Shown: positions 25,090-37,386 of the stretch, in pieces
Layout of the letters: every line of letters starts with the position of its first letter
Position numbering within the stretch: the stretch's first letter is position 1
Assembly: GCA_903772945.1 (NCBI GenBank)
Contig: CAICTM010000286.1
Coordinates: 16,838 to 80,837 of the forward strand
DNA from: Seminavis robusta
Taxonomy: Eukaryota; Bacillariophyta; Bacillariophyceae; Naviculales; Naviculaceae
Direction of reading: 5' to 3'
Length of the DNA stretch: 64,000 nt
The notes under the pieces: generated by a model
The model's input: only the letters and a program-made list of their open reading frames with translations
What the model was told of the DNA's origin: nothing
Databases searched by the model: none
Made by a program: the position numbers and the translations under genes

Positions 25090-26089
25090 GAGAAATGTTT
25101 TCTCGTGATCTCCAGCTGCTGAAGCTCTAAACTTGATGGGCTGTACTGTACACTACGGTTCGGGTACATCCAAAATTGTGTCACATGTGTGATGCCATTG
25201 GAGTAGCGCAAAGGTATCCGAGCAAGCCAGCAACCCTTTTTTAATCGTTTTGAATTGAATTAATTAATGGACGAATTTGGCAAACTATTGCTTCGATAAC
25301 CAGACGACGTCATTGTCGGAGCTTTGGACACATCTTCGAGCAGTTGCGTGCGCAGCTTCCTCAATCGTTGCTCGAAGCGAGCTCTTTCGTCGTCTTCCGC
25401 AAGAATCAACAAAGGAAAAGTGTCTACACGACCCTCTCTGCGGGAGCCAATGCAATGTCTAAAGCAATCTTTTTGGAGGACGAAAGAGCTTAGAAGATAC
25501 TCTTGCAAGCAGCTTGCATACGCGGAAGTCTTCCGAGCATGCATTTGTACGAGGGGGGATATACCTAATGTAGCGATTGTTACGAGTCCCATTCCGTGAA
25601 AACGACAGCAATGCAAGGGAAATTCCTCCGAATTGCTCGGTAGTAGTTAGAGTACCGCACGGAATGATATCCCCTTGGTTTACGATGCAACCTGGAACGT
25701 GCGTTCAATGGACTGACATGAAAGTCAACCCATGCAGCGACAGAATCTAGTTCGCACTCATGCATTGGTATAGTGGTAGGACTGACTGGCGCTGCAAGCT
25801 GCAAGTTTGGGGTCGTGCAACTACCAGAGTAAAAGTAAGTAAGATGCAGTATCCGGTGCCAGTACAAAAGTGAAATTCGATCCAACCTCCATACCGGTAC
25901 CGTACGGTAGCGGTACGGGGCAGGGAAAAGGCTCCACAGGTCTTGTCGTAGATTTGATGCTACCGGTATGGTCTAGCCGCTCGTTGCCATTCACTTCATT
26001 CCACTCCTTTGCAGTGTATATTCAATCGTCCCGCGTCGTTCTGCATGTAATTCATTTTCCGATAAAGTATTGACCTGTAGCCAACCACT
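25090..26089. other. Intergenic region, no gene seen
   Basis: About 1 kb between the CTL start and the TOP3 stop. It contains an ACCGGTACCGTAC-type palindromic tract near 25890-25920 and a weak tRNA-like stretch near 25760 that I reject. No coding frame is convincing. Confidence 0.55.
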
Positions 26090-29000
26090 TCACCTCCCGG
26101 AGCCACGGCTGTTGGTGCGACGCCCACCTCGACCACCACGACCGCGGCCATGACCCCTTCCTGGTCCCCCGCGTTGACCGGTCCCCCCTCTCTGGTTGGG
26201 GCGGACTTGCGGCAGAGAGAAGTCAAAATCTTGCCGAAAACAAGCATCACACAAAACGCAAGCAATCGTTTCCCTGTCGTACGGAGGAGGAACACTTCCC
26301 GACTTCCATGTGAACTTCAGCTTGCGGACCGATCTCCCATTGGTTGAACACGAAGCGCAAGAAGCCTCCTCCACTTCGACTTTAGACGCTGCGTTGGGCA
26401 ACCAAATAACGTACGTGCATTTTGGAGTTTTGGAGTAGTTGCTGCAGGAGAGCATTGTCGAACCTCGTTGTGTTGATTTCAGCCTTACTTGTCCGACAGC
26501 ATTCTGATTGTTCTGTCGGCTGGCTTGGGAGCAGAATGGACAAGGGAAAACATCTATCCCAGATCCTGATGTTCCGGCAGCCAGTGAACACGTAGGGTGG
26601 GTGCATTGGAAGCAGCGAAAGCCGCTATCATTCGAGATACCACCGTGTTCGATTGGAGGATCATGGTAGCACTTGGGGCACATGGAGTAACCGTTTCCGT
26701 CGTATCCCTCTCCTTTCTGTATGTCGATGACTTGATACGAACAGATGGGGCATTTGAACGGTGGACCTCCATTCTCCCCCTGCCTCTTCGGCACCACTTT
26801 CCCTCGAACCGGAAGCCGAAACCCTTCGGAGCATGTCTGGCAATACAACAACAGGGGTCTTCGCGTTACACGATTGTTGTTACGGTTGTTATTGTTGTTG
26901 TTTTGATGATTGTTGCTATTCTCCTGCTTCAGACTCATCATGGAACTGCAGGTACCACAGAGACTGAACTGCTGCTTCACAACCTGTGAAGCCTGGTTCC
27001 CGACCCCAACACGCGAGAAACGACGCCCCACGGCAGCATCAAGTTTGGTGGCTTCCGCACGAGCTGCCATGAATATCTGACGCATTTTCTCCAGGATCCG
27101 ATTCATAATTTCCGCCTTTTGCTTGGTCCCTGCAGCAACTTGGTTGCATTCGGCCTCGACCTGCAACAACGAATACAACCATGCGTGAATTAGGACAGCG
27201 AGCTGCAAAAACTTCTGCGTTGACTAACTCGGTGATGCGTACCTCGCGTCGTAAATCCGGTTTGTTCAGCTGATATCCCATGCTGCGTTCCAAGAGAAAA
27301 CGGTGAGAACCTTTCAATTCCTAGTGTTTGCCAGAGGCATCTACGTGCAAATAAGGGATCAACTTACCTGTTGTATCCTTCAACGAGGGCAATGCCGAGC
27401 GGCGACGGCAAGAACCGCTGACCAGCGTCTTTCGTGGCATACTGGCGTTCCTGAATTGTAGTGATGTGCGCCGCAATGGTCGCATCGGTCCCAATACCGT
27501 GACGATCCATGAGCGCAATGAGCTCTGCTTCCGTCAAGGGCTGGGGAGGAGTCGTCTCTCCTTCCTTCATGGTCAACGTAGAAGGTACAATGCGGCTTCC
27601 TATTTCAAGTTCTGGAAGTTCTCCTTGCTGCGTTGACCACCGTTCATGAGGGTGGTAGACCTCGAGCCAATTGCGTTCCACAATCATCAGCCCTTTGGCT
27701 GTAAAATCCTCCGTGCCAATGCGGACAATGAGTTGAGTCTCCTTTCCAACGGCGTCCTTGGAACAGCATGCAAGATAGTGTTGGACGATCAGTTTGTAAA
27801 TGCTGCGTTGCGTCGTATCCGGGATAGTTGCGGGATCCACAGCTTTGCAAGGCGTAATGGGAGGATGCGCCTTGTCGTCGTTTCGTCCGGCCCTAGGATT
27901 TTGAAAGTGTTGGCCATTGTTCGAGAGCAATTTGGATGCATACTGCCGGAATTCTCCGCCATTGCCGGCAAGATCTTGGATCAGGGGCCTGTGTTGAAAC
28001 TCTTGTCGAAAGACCTCTGTTTCGGTACGCGGATAGCTAATGTAGCCGTTATTGTAAAGGCTCTCCGCCGCCGCCATGAGTGTCTCACTGCCAATGCGCA
28101 GGAATCGGGAAGCTCGTTTCTGCAGTTCCACTGTCGACAAGGGTACGGGTCGCCATTTCTTTTTCTGGGTGCCCCTCAGATCAATGACAGTAGCCTGATC
28201 TCTGGCATCCATACAGGACTCGTAGAGCACAAGTGTCATGAGTCGGTCATATAAACGACCTCTCTTCCAGGTGAATTCTATGGATCTTGTCCGCCCTGGT
28301 TGTGGATTGACGTTTTGATCATTGTCAGCGCCTGGGACCGGCACGGTAATACGGAGCTCTATGGACCAGAATTTTTCAGAAACAAAGGTTTCCATGCGAG
28401 CCCACCTCTCGACAATGAAACCCAGCGTAGGAAATTGGCAGGGGCCATAGGAGACAACTTGTTCAGAAAACCCCGAAAACTTTTTCTGGAGTCGAAGAGT
28501 TTGAAAGCGAGAGAATGCCGCCCCTACCCTCAAATCCAGCTCACTTCTGGCGTTGACAGCATCCACAAAATTTTCGTTGACTCTTCCCAGCGATTGAAGG
28601 GCCCTTTGAATTTCGCCTGGCAGCACTGTAGAGAATTTGGGACGGAACATGTGCGGGCTAAGTCGTTGATTCTTTTCTAGACAAACTGTCCTCACTTCAT
28701 CAGCAATCGCTTCTCCCTCCCGATCACAATCCAGCCACAGAATCACAGCCTGACAATTCCGTGCCAAATTTCCCAACATTCGTTGCAGTGCATTCATGTC
28801 TCCCTTGTAGGAAATTTCCAATGGAGCATGAAACAATTCCCCAGGATCACAGGCACTCCAGCCAAAGCCATCCGGAAAATCGCGATTGGACAAATGCCCG
28901 CGAACTGATGTTGTGATCATTGTGTGCGCTTTGATAGGCGCATTGCTTCGCTGTCCATTTCCTTGGCGAAAAATCTCTGGAAAGCGAACGTTGTGATGCT

Positions 29001-29136
29001 CGAAAATCTGTGCCGCCTCTCGTCTCGGTCCTCCGTGTTGTCGACTGCCTTGCATCCCACTAAACACTCCTGCCAAAGCTCGAGCCACGCTGGGCTTTTC
29101 CGCCACATTGAGGACGCGGATCTCTCGGTTGCTCAT
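26090..29136 (-). CDS. TOP3A: DNA topoisomerase III alpha (type IA) with zinc fingers and RGG tail
   Basis: Three exons: 29136-27368, 27282-27243 (40 nt) and 27160-26090, introns 85 and 82 nt; 959 residues. The TOPRIM domain (LNVAEKPSVARAL, WLDCDREGEAIADE) is followed by the type IA core; the catalytic tyrosine is Y368 in GYISYPRTET. Splicing restores the family sequence EGYNSMGYQLNKPDLRRE. The C-terminus has several Cys4 zinc modules (CGTC, CQTC, CPIC/CPKC, CFQC, CPFC) and a TOP3A-like block ending CTYVIWLP ... LKFTWKSGSVPPP. It ends in an Arg/Gly-rich RGG-type tail. An Asn run is seen near residue 695. In eukaryotes TOP3A works with a RecQ helicase and RMI1 to dissolve double Holliday junctions. 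The RGG box is better known from TOP3B, but the zinc-finger layout fits TOP3A. No mitochondrial presequence is evident. Confidence 0.92.
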
Positions 29137-30079
29137 TTATTATTTTGTTGTGCGGAAGGAGTTGAATGTGAAAATGAAATTCAGCAGCATGTTCTTTTTC
29201 TTTCTCTGGCGGTAGAAAATGCTGAATTTGAGGGCCAGAATTTGATTGATATTCAATGATTCTTCCACGTTCTTGCTGCATTGATGTTTGCGTCTGTGGC
29301 AGCTCCTGCTTCCATCTATCTAACGCCTCGAACAAACGCGTCTTCTATCCTCAATCAGCAAGCTGAGATACAGCGTACTACTAGCTAGATAAAAGTGATT
29401 CGCTGTCAATGGGCACTTTTCGGATTGTCATTGGTTCTTTCTCATTACTGCGTCCAGAGACAGCTTGAATTAATTGGAAATTATTCCAAATCAATAATGG
29501 TCAAAAATGGAGAAAAGGCATCAAAATGTTCAATTTGTTGGCCCAGCACAAATTTATCAATTGCAGCAAAAAGTGAGTATACTAAATAATTTACTGGGAT
29601 TGACAGAGTCAACCCATCACGCCACAGTTCTGTTGCCTCGTGCACCAGGAGTGGGTTGAGATGCCGGTAGAACAGAATTAGGGCCTGGACAAGGACCTAG
29701 GAGGAGTGGGGCCTGGAGATGGACCTCAAGTGGGGCCGAAATGGACCTCAAGTGGGGCCTGGAGATGGACCAGGAGTGTGGGCTTGGCTGGAGATAGGAC
29801 AGGATAGATCCAGGTGCGGAGTCAGGAGTGGGGCCTGGAGTGTGGACTCATTTTGACAAGGGGTGGGCCCAGTGGAGATGGCCCCTGGGTACGATGTACA
29901 AGTACTGGCCAAAACTGGGCTGGTGGGTAGCGCTACTCTTATGTTTGTGGTGGATGCAACGGTTGAATCATTCTCTTTGTGGAGTGCCGTGGTAATGAGT
30001 GTCATAGAAATGCCTTTTTCGCTACTGGTATTGTGAGAGGCTACAATTCTTCAGCAACTGGCATGTTTGTTTTTGCTAG
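29137..30079. other. Intergenic region with Gly/Pro-type minisatellite
   Basis: About 940 bases. A degenerate repeat of units like GGGGCCTGGAGATGGACC fills 29675-29895. The right end is the 3' flank of the histidine kinase gene and the left end the TOP3 promoter. No gene seen. Confidence 0.6.
29675..29895. repeat. Degenerate GGxCCTGGA minisatellite
   Basis: Successive units built on GGGCCTGGAGATGGACC and GACCAGGAGTGGGGCCTGG, with variable spacing. Read on the minus strand they encode Pro/Gly/Thr-rich peptide (PGPSPGPT). Related stretches lie at 7908-8045 and 61955-62085. Confidence 0.7.
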
Positions 30080-32581
30080 CTAGCTGGTTGTTTGGGTTCT
30101 TGCGCTCAAATCTAGCCCCTCTCGGATTTCTTGAAGCATTACAGAGTTGGAGGGCATTGGCTTGGACCAACAACCGTCGGCCCCCGCCGCTTCAAACTCT
30201 TTTTCAATATCGTTTCCCGAACAGCCAATGATCATACACTTCAGTCCCATTCGGCGCAAGGCAATGACGGTATCCGTTCCCAACATCACACCGCCAGCTG
30301 ATTCCATATACTGATCCACGATCACCAGTTGAAACTGATGATCTCCTGACTCCACCAATTCCACGGCAGCCTCCCCGGTGGCTGCCTCGATGATCTTGGC
30401 GTTGGGCATTACTCCTTTCCGGAGCCTCTTTGTTAGCATGAGCCGATTCATCATGATATCGTCTACCAAAAGAATCGATATCTCCTCTTCAATCATCTCT
30501 GGCTCTATTATTGGTGGGGCATGCTCTGTACCTTTTGATTGAGTAGCAACACTCGTAGAAGTGCACGACACCAGAGGGAGGAGTATGACACAAGTGGTGC
30601 CTTGTTTCACTCGGGGATCAGATTCGAAATAAATATCGCCCTCCAGAGCATCTACGATTTGTTTGCAGATGCATAATCCCAAGCCCGAGCCGGGAGCACC
30701 ACCTCTCCGTACGAACCTTTCGAACAGGTGAGCTTGATCCTCTATTGGAATGCCAGGGCCTGTAAGACAAGGGACAATACGTGAGACAGCAGCATGGTAG
30801 CATCATTACGCGCGTTTTCCCATCCTACCTGTGTCTTTGCACTCAAATCGAACTCGTCCACTTTCCTCGTCCCAGCACACTGACAGCACCACTGATCCCG
30901 ACAAACAATACTTCAGAGCATTGCTAGTCACGTTGTTCAAGACTTGCAGTATGCGATGGAAGTCTCCTGAAACCGTGTTTTTGTTGGGGTCAACATCAAC
31001 CACGTATTTGAAATCAACGCCCTTGGGTACTTTAGGCGCCAACATAGAATGGGTCTCCATGATGACTTGGTTCAACTCAAAGGGGCATGAATAAAATTCC
31101 ATCTTTCCTTCTTCCAGTTGCCGCACGTCGCATAGATTGTTTAGAATCCGCCCCATAAAGCCTGTACAGGATTTCATGCCTTGGGTAAGCTCTTTAATTT
31201 CCACGGGGTCGTCGAATGGCATGACCAAAAGTGCAGACTCGATGGCCGAAAGAGGGTTTCTGAGTTCATGAGCAAAATAAGCCGTCATCTTTCGCTCTGT
31301 CTCAACTCGAGCCTCCTGGATCCGAGTCTGGGCAAGCATATCTTGCTTTTGTACCAGCACTGTGAAGACCAAGCCTGTCACAACGAGACTCAGCAAAATG
31401 ACGCAAGGAATCATCCAAGCGCGGATGGACGATTGTCGGCTTGGATACTGGACGGTAATGTGCCATTCGGAAATATCAGTGGCAACGGTGAGAGCCACAG
31501 TGCGGTATGTCGGCGCGGCGACATTTTGGAAACCTGGGGATCGGGCCAGAGCGGTGCTTTCGGCTTCAGTTCCATACAATCTCTCGTTACGAGTCAGCAG
31601 GAATTCCCGTCCTGAACTGTGAAAGCGCTGGTACATGCCAGATTCTTTCACGACTTGCAACCAATCGATAGTGGCGACAACCATGCCCCAACGATCCACC
31701 TCTTCTCCCGTGGTCGGCAATACAATCGGACGGCCGGGCATTGGAACGGCAAGCCTCAGGACAATGGCCTTTTTTACAGCGTTGTGGCAACTCCCGTGAT
31801 CAATGCAGTGCCTCAAAGTGATCGGTCCTGCAATGACTAGATTATCCGATCTCAGAGTTTTTTCTGCGTGGTAGCGAAGTTTGACGTCCTGAAGCATATC
31901 AAGCCCCAACTGCGCTGTAGCATTCATAATAACGTCGGGCCGCTCCGGATGGGTGTACACGCGAGGATGGACGAAGCATACCACTGCTTGTGGGTGGAAG
32001 TAAAGCTGGAGGAGAACCCGGGGCATCTTGGCGTTGGCCTTGATTGTAGAGGCAATCTCGTTGTACCTTTGAATGTTGGTTGGGTCTGAACACGGTGAGC
32101 CGGTCAGGTTGCGATGAGATAATTCCTGTCCAGGGGCTGGAGGGATAAAGGGAAGGCTGTTGTTTCCCAGGGAAGGCCCGATCAAATCTGGCAGATCACG
32201 GAAGAGGGGAATTTCTGTGGCAAACTGAGCAAGGGAGAAAAGAGGCATCATGGCCTTGTATTCAAGTGCATTCACAAAGTAGTCGGCCGTTTCATTGGCA
32301 AGATCTTGGGCGTCTCGAAAGTCGTCTTGCTCCCATTGGCTCAAGTAGAGCTCAGCTGTCAAAAGCCCTGCCGCCATCACCACCAAAAAGACCAGCCCAC
32401 TGACTAGCAGGCTGGTCCGATGGACACTGAGATAGTTGAAGAGGCCCCGGATGCGCATGCACGCAGGAGAAGCATGTTCCTTCTTCATTGCCGACGCAAC
32501 ATCCTCTTGGTTATCTTCGCTATCCGACCGCAAGCTCGCCCCTGTGTTAATCCTTCGGCTTCTAAAAGAGTTGCCTAACAT
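30080..32581 (-). CDS. Hybrid membrane sensor histidine kinase with receiver domain
   Basis: Two exons: 32581-30829 and 30759-30080, joined in phase 1 across a 69-nt intron (donor GTAGGA, acceptor CTTACAG); 810 residues. A transmembrane helix near 55-78, a ~310-residue exposed sensor region (possibly CHASE-like; I cannot assign it firmly) and a second helix near 395-418 precede HisKA (H438 in [15 protein letters not shown]), a HATPase_c domain (N box [11 protein letters not shown]1 DTGPGIP spans the splice junction; F box LFERF; G2 [12 protein letters not shown]) and a receiver domain (acidic pair LLVDD, phosphoacceptor D733 in VIVDQYM, conserved Lys in WSKPMP). All catalytic residues are present. 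Typical role: ligand-sensed autophosphorylation on His and transfer to the internal Asp, with a downstream HPt protein. The ligand is unknown. Confidence 0.88.
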
Positions 32582-33139
32582 GGCTTTCTCGCTAGCTAAT
32601 AGTAGCCTAACGATAATAACTCTCCTTTCGATGTGCTACCGTACGAGGCTCTCAGTTTCTCATGAATCGAATCCAAAGCAGAGAAGCTGCAGATACTAGC
32701 AGCTGTCAGTTAGTTGCCACAACAAATAATGGCAACGTGCTGTGAGCTGTGAGCTGTGAGATGTGCTTGTGCTCTTCACTCTTTTGCTGTTTCGCTGGGA
32801 CTCGATCAGGCGGTCCGGAACAGTTTTGCAGTGGTCGGATCGTCGGATCTGTTCGACCCAGTCTCCTCTGTGGTAAGGAGGAAGAATTACCTGAAGTACC
32901 GGGTAAGGAAGAACAGCTTCAGCCTTATTAGGTAATGACCGCGAGACTCGGTCATTCTATTTCGATAAATCTTTCGCAGAACATGGAACGAAGGGGAAAG
33001 AAGGTACCAGGTACAGTACGAGTACTCTAGAGTACCAATTTTCCGCCGTAATATTTCCAGACATAAAAATCAAAGATTGGGGTAAAATTACTTAAAGGAC
33101 ACTCACCTGTTCTCGGTGACTAATTCTTGTGCTAGAGGT

Positions 33140-33590
33140 TTTTAAAATAAAGGCTTCTCCTGGACCTCTGTGGAAACGTCATTCGTGGCAACATACTTAA
33201 GAGACGATACACCGAGGAATAGGAGACGATCAAAATGATTTATGAGACGAAAGCAATCGTCTCCTATATTTAGGAGACGATTCAGTAGGAGACATTACAA
33301 TTAGGAGACGAAAATTTTGAAATAGGAGACAATCCGAAAGATTTAGGAGACGATACCATACAGTTTACATGGTACACTTAGGAGACGATCCGTTGAGAAT
33401 AGGAGACGATCCGTTGAAAATAGGAGACGTTTTAAGAGGAGACAAAAGATTAAAGAGACGATCCGTTTCGTCTCCTATTTTTAGGAGACGAAATCCATTA
33501 AATAGGAGACGATCAAAAGGATTTAAGAGACGAAAGTAGCACGACTCGAGTTTCCACAGAGGTCCTGGGTCGGTTTTATTAAAAAATGAT
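33140..33590. mobile_element. TIR-bounded element filled with GGAGACGAT repeats (element 1)
   Basis: Perfect 16-bp inverted ends GGACCTCTGTGGAAAC at 33162-33177 and its complement at 33550-33565, with weaker symmetry outside them (TTTTTAAAATAAA opposite TTTTATTAAAAA). Between them lie about eighteen copies of (A/T)TAGGAGACGAT or its reverse complement ATCGTCTCCTA at irregular spacing, some in hairpin order (ATCGTCTCC near TAGGAGACGAT at 33250-33280). No coding potential. It resembles a non-autonomous MITE or foldback element by structure, but the repeat-filled interior is unusual. Confidence 0.7.
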
Positions 33591-36563
33591 ACAACCGTTT
33601 GGTACCGGTACCGGTGCCTGTGGTGCTATGCGGTACTAGTAGAGCCTCTTGGTGTCAATTCTATTTTCTATAGTAAAATAGTATGCATATAATAAAGAGA
33701 GGGGAAGGGGATGGTGGCAGCCATGAGAAGAGGCTCTGTTGGTCCGTTGGTCTCATGATCCCCCTCTGTTGGATCAGCCTTGATTGCATTGTGAGGCCGA
33801 AGGCCCAACTGCGATGCTGCAACTACTGTACCGATCACTGCAACAATTGTGTCACTCTAGTAGGAGTTAACTGGGGACACTACGACTTCACATACACTAC
33901 TAGTAGAAGATCTCAAAGCTGACTTCTACTGTATCATAATTCATAATTGTTTTCGAGCGACGACCGCAGCCTCTATACTGACTATCTCACGGGTGGAAAA
34001 TGGTGGGATATTCTGCTGTGGAACCAGCCATCCTAACTGGGATGCAAGTACAAGCCCGCAGGAGTGCACGAAAGGTGTCGCCACGGAAGAAATGAGAAGT
34101 TAGATAGTATCAAATTCCAACAGGAAGAAAGATATCCTAAGCCCAAGAGGTACGGCCTTAGCCTCACTACCGGTAGCTAGCCTCACTATCAGAGCCATCG
34201 AAATAGGCTACTAAACCAGAAGTGCTACGGAACGAAAGCACGACTCATCACTCTATCAATTTCATTTGTAGGCCCCGAAGGCTGAGCTTCCGATTGTCCT
34301 ACAGCCATGAACTAAGACTATTTTAAAATTTCAGCCAACTCTGTGAATCACAGGTGGGCCGAACTGTGATTTCCACAGCTCTGCTCGAGGTCTGTTCCTC
34401 GTGAAGCAGACCACAGCCGCAAGGAGCCAGTCAATCGATCAAGTGACTAGACTTACCGGTACCAGGTACCAGCCAGCATCATCGGATACTACTCCTACTA
34501 CTACTACTTCTACATGTACTGCTGGATGGCGGCACACCCTCACAGACCACGGGACCAGGGGCGTAGAGCAGCTGTAAACTTTGTGAACAGTGACAGAAAA
34601 CAATTTCCCTCCTCTCCCTGACGAAAAATTAGCCTTCGAGCCCAAAACCGGAGAAAAGAGGGTGGGGGACCAATAGACTTCTAGAGCTAGCTAGGTAGTA
34701 CCGATACACAACTCCCATTACACAACGTCTACACACACACAAAAGTCCAAGCAGCTGGTACGATACATGTACATGTAGTACCAATAGATTGTGGCCATTT
34801 GCCCCTGCGTCGGTGGTCCGTGGGCTGATCTGACTTGGGACAGCTCCTGGGACATGGACTGTTAGCTTTAGGTTCAGCTACCTGAAGGCGTTCGCGGGGG
34901 CTTGCACTGATTGACCTCTGGCCCGCTTCTTTTCCGAAGCTATTACCTCCACCGCTGCCTGGTGGCTCTTCTCGAAATGGAAACGGGTGGCAAGCTCGCA
35001 CCGTCTGTCCTTCAAAAGAGGTTGGCAAACTCTATGTCTCCAGTTGTCATCATGATTGCCATTTTCACCTCCGAAGTCACAGTGTTGGCCTGTGAATGCG
35101 GGAATTGCTGGAAGGGTGGACATCCTTAGTCAGGAATGGCATCTTTGGAGCAAGAGAAGTAATGAGGCAATGGAGCAATGATCTCTAGAATGACAGTCAC
35201 CCAATTGTTTGCTTGGTTTGACAGTTGTCTGTTGAGGTGATCAGCAAGAGGTGCGCGGTAAAGCCACCTCAACACTGCCACTCTACTACTGGTATCTGGA
35301 AGCAAGCAACAATCCCACACAGCTGGTGGCTGTGCTGTTCAGAACTCTCTGCCCACTCACAGCAACAACAGACACACCATGCATTATTACCTATCAGTCG
35401 TTTGGCTTGTTTGGTTGGAGCTCCTTGGTTTCCAAGTGGCAGATAAGATATCAAGCCTTAGTTGTCAGTTTTACTTCAAAGCAAAAGTCCAGCTGCGAAG
35501 GTCTCGGTGAGACGTCCCAGAGGTCATCAGTGGAGGAGTGGAGGGCGTTGCTGCTTGCAATTGTGCCAGCTAGTGGCTGCTAGCTACTGTAGCACGTTAG
35601 CACGTTCCTCGGTTTCGCAGATGCCTCCTGAGTCGAGTCGAGTCAAGTCGAGTCTAGAAAGTCGTCACTCGAGGCAGAATTGATGGCAAGCTTCAAGGTC
35701 CGTGGGATGTCGGACGCTTTGATTGCATGTATGTCTTTGGTGTGTCTGCAGCTGGTTCATACAATATACTTTTACGATATGGTATCGGTACACAATAATG
35801 CTACTGTATTTTTTAAATTTTGTTTACTAGTAATCCACGCAGAGCACATTTCCGGAAGAACCCCGTTTTAGTCAGCTGAATTTGCAAATGCCAAATGCCA
35901 CCTGAACAATCTATCTCTTCACTCTACTCGAGTACATGCCTACTAGCTAGCTAGCAGCTACCTGGTAGTAGCTACTCTATCGTAGCTAGTAGCCAGCTAG
36001 GCATGCGGAAGCACCAGACTGACATGATGGGCTGCTGCCATCAGATATCCAGCCACTAAAGTTGAGTTCCCGCAGTGCTTAGTATCTAGACTACTGAGTA
36101 CTAGTAGTTGCTATTGCAAATGCCAGCCACCTTGGGCAGGTAGTAAAGTTTCGTCCTTTGGCTGGTGCTGCTTGGTTCCAAGTGGCAACTACCTAAGCTT
36201 GAGCGATAATTACAGCTTACTCAGGCTCCATGTGCACGGGTGGGCCCAGGCATTCCTTCTCTGTAACATCTGGCTACCTAGAACATCACCGCATAGCCCC
36301 AGACCTCCTGTGGACCTATCCGAGACTACCGATTCCTCCTGCAAACCACCTGCTTCGTCAGATGTTGATGCTTCAGCTTTCTAGATTGGTGGTACCGCTT
36401 CAGGCACGTTCCTCGAGGTATTGCCCGCTGCGTCGTCAGGGTAAAAAGAAAAGAGCAGCATCTTGATGGGAACCTTCAAGCCGGAGTTGAAGGCGTTGAA
36501 GGTTGCGTCAGTAGAACGTTGGTTGCGATGTTGCAAAGCACGTCTTTTGCTGTTTGACAGCTG

Positions 36564-36613
36564 GCAATTACTCAGCAATGGAAAGTGGCCAATGATAGCA
36601 GCTGAGTAATTGC
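36564..36613. repeat. 13-bp inverted repeat
   Basis: GCAATTACTCAGC at 36564-36576 and its exact complement at 36601-36613, separated by 24 bases. Isolated and non-coding. Confidence 0.7.
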
Positions 36614-37054
36614 TGACATCATCAAAGGATGACGCGTTGAATTGGCTTGAGGGAAAGTCATTGCTGCACAACCAGTGAGATTCTCCGCCTGCTCGGGCCT
36701 TTGTTTACTCCCGCGCCTTTGCTCCGAGCCTACATGCAATTACGTGAAAAACAGTAGGGATGCACGTTTCACTCGACTGCTTTCGAAGAAATTCGGATCT
36801 GTTCTTCCAGTGTCTCTGCTTCCGCCCCTCCTAAACCAGCGTCGCAGTGTTCCGGCGTCAGCTCGCCGGTCACAACAGCGGAAGGGAATCTCACAAAAAC
36901 AACCAGAACCCCAACAACACCTTACTCATCGTACCATCAGCCCTCCAAGTCAGAATAACAAGTGGAGGTGTCAAGGAATAGCAACAGAGACAGCATCAGC
37001 ATAAGACGAGAATCGAATCAGCCAATCAATACAGTAGCTACCTCTCAAACAACA

Positions 37055-37383
37055 GGACAATCCGGCAAATGGGATTTGTGACGTCAGTTTCACGACTGAA
37101 TAGAACTGTCGTCAAACGTGCTTTAAATATGATTTAAGCGACAGTTTAGGCGACCGTTGAAAAATAGGCGACAGTTTAGGCAACAGCTAGGATTTAGGCA
37201 ACCGTTACTAGTATTTAAAGGGTTGTTTCTCGAAGCATTAGGCAACAGTTTAGGCAATTGCCTAAAAATAGGAAACAATGTAGGCAATCGCCTAGATTTA
37301 AGCTACTAACTGTTGCTTAATTCTTTGTGCAACCTTTCAGTCGTGATTCATAATTAGCTTGGGCACTAATTGCCGGATCGTCC
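37055..37383. mobile_element. TIR-bounded element filled with TAGGCAACAGTT repeats (element 2)
   Basis: Outer ends GGACAATCCGGCAA (37055-37068) and the complement of GGACGATCCGGCAA (37370-37383) match at 13 of 14 positions; an inner pair TCACGACTGAA lies near 37090 and 37340. The interior carries repeated TTTAGGCAACAGTT, TAGGCGACAGTT and AGGCGACCGTTGAAAAATAGG units and short palindromes such as GGCAATTGCC. No coding potential. It ends four bases before the first ATG of the DUF6824 gene, so it supplies that gene's immediate 5' flank. Confidence 0.65.
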
Positions 37384-37386
37384 AGG

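Larger units (their letters stand above)
32582..37386. other. Long repeat-bearing intergenic region
   Basis: About 4.8 kb with no supported gene. It holds two inverted-repeat-bounded elements (33140-33590 and 37055-37383), a 13-bp inverted repeat at 36564-36613, and many CTAGCTAG/ACCGGTACC palindromic tracts (33600-33615, 35940-36000). The rest shows no pattern I can interpret. Confidence 0.6.

Noticed and set aside
25745-25820. tRNA-like stretch (GCATTGGTATAGTGGTAGGACT)
   Set aside because: The D-arm-like start is suggestive, but no anticodon stem or T-arm with GGTTCRA can be paired in the next 60 bases.
33190-33545. CRISPR-like array of GGAGACGAT repeats
   Set aside because: Repeat length, orientation and spacing are irregular, spacers are not uniform, and the genome is eukaryotic; inverted ends indicate an element instead.
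36675-37004. Plus-strand ORF of 109 codons
   Set aside because: Basic low-complexity translation without folded segment or splice support.
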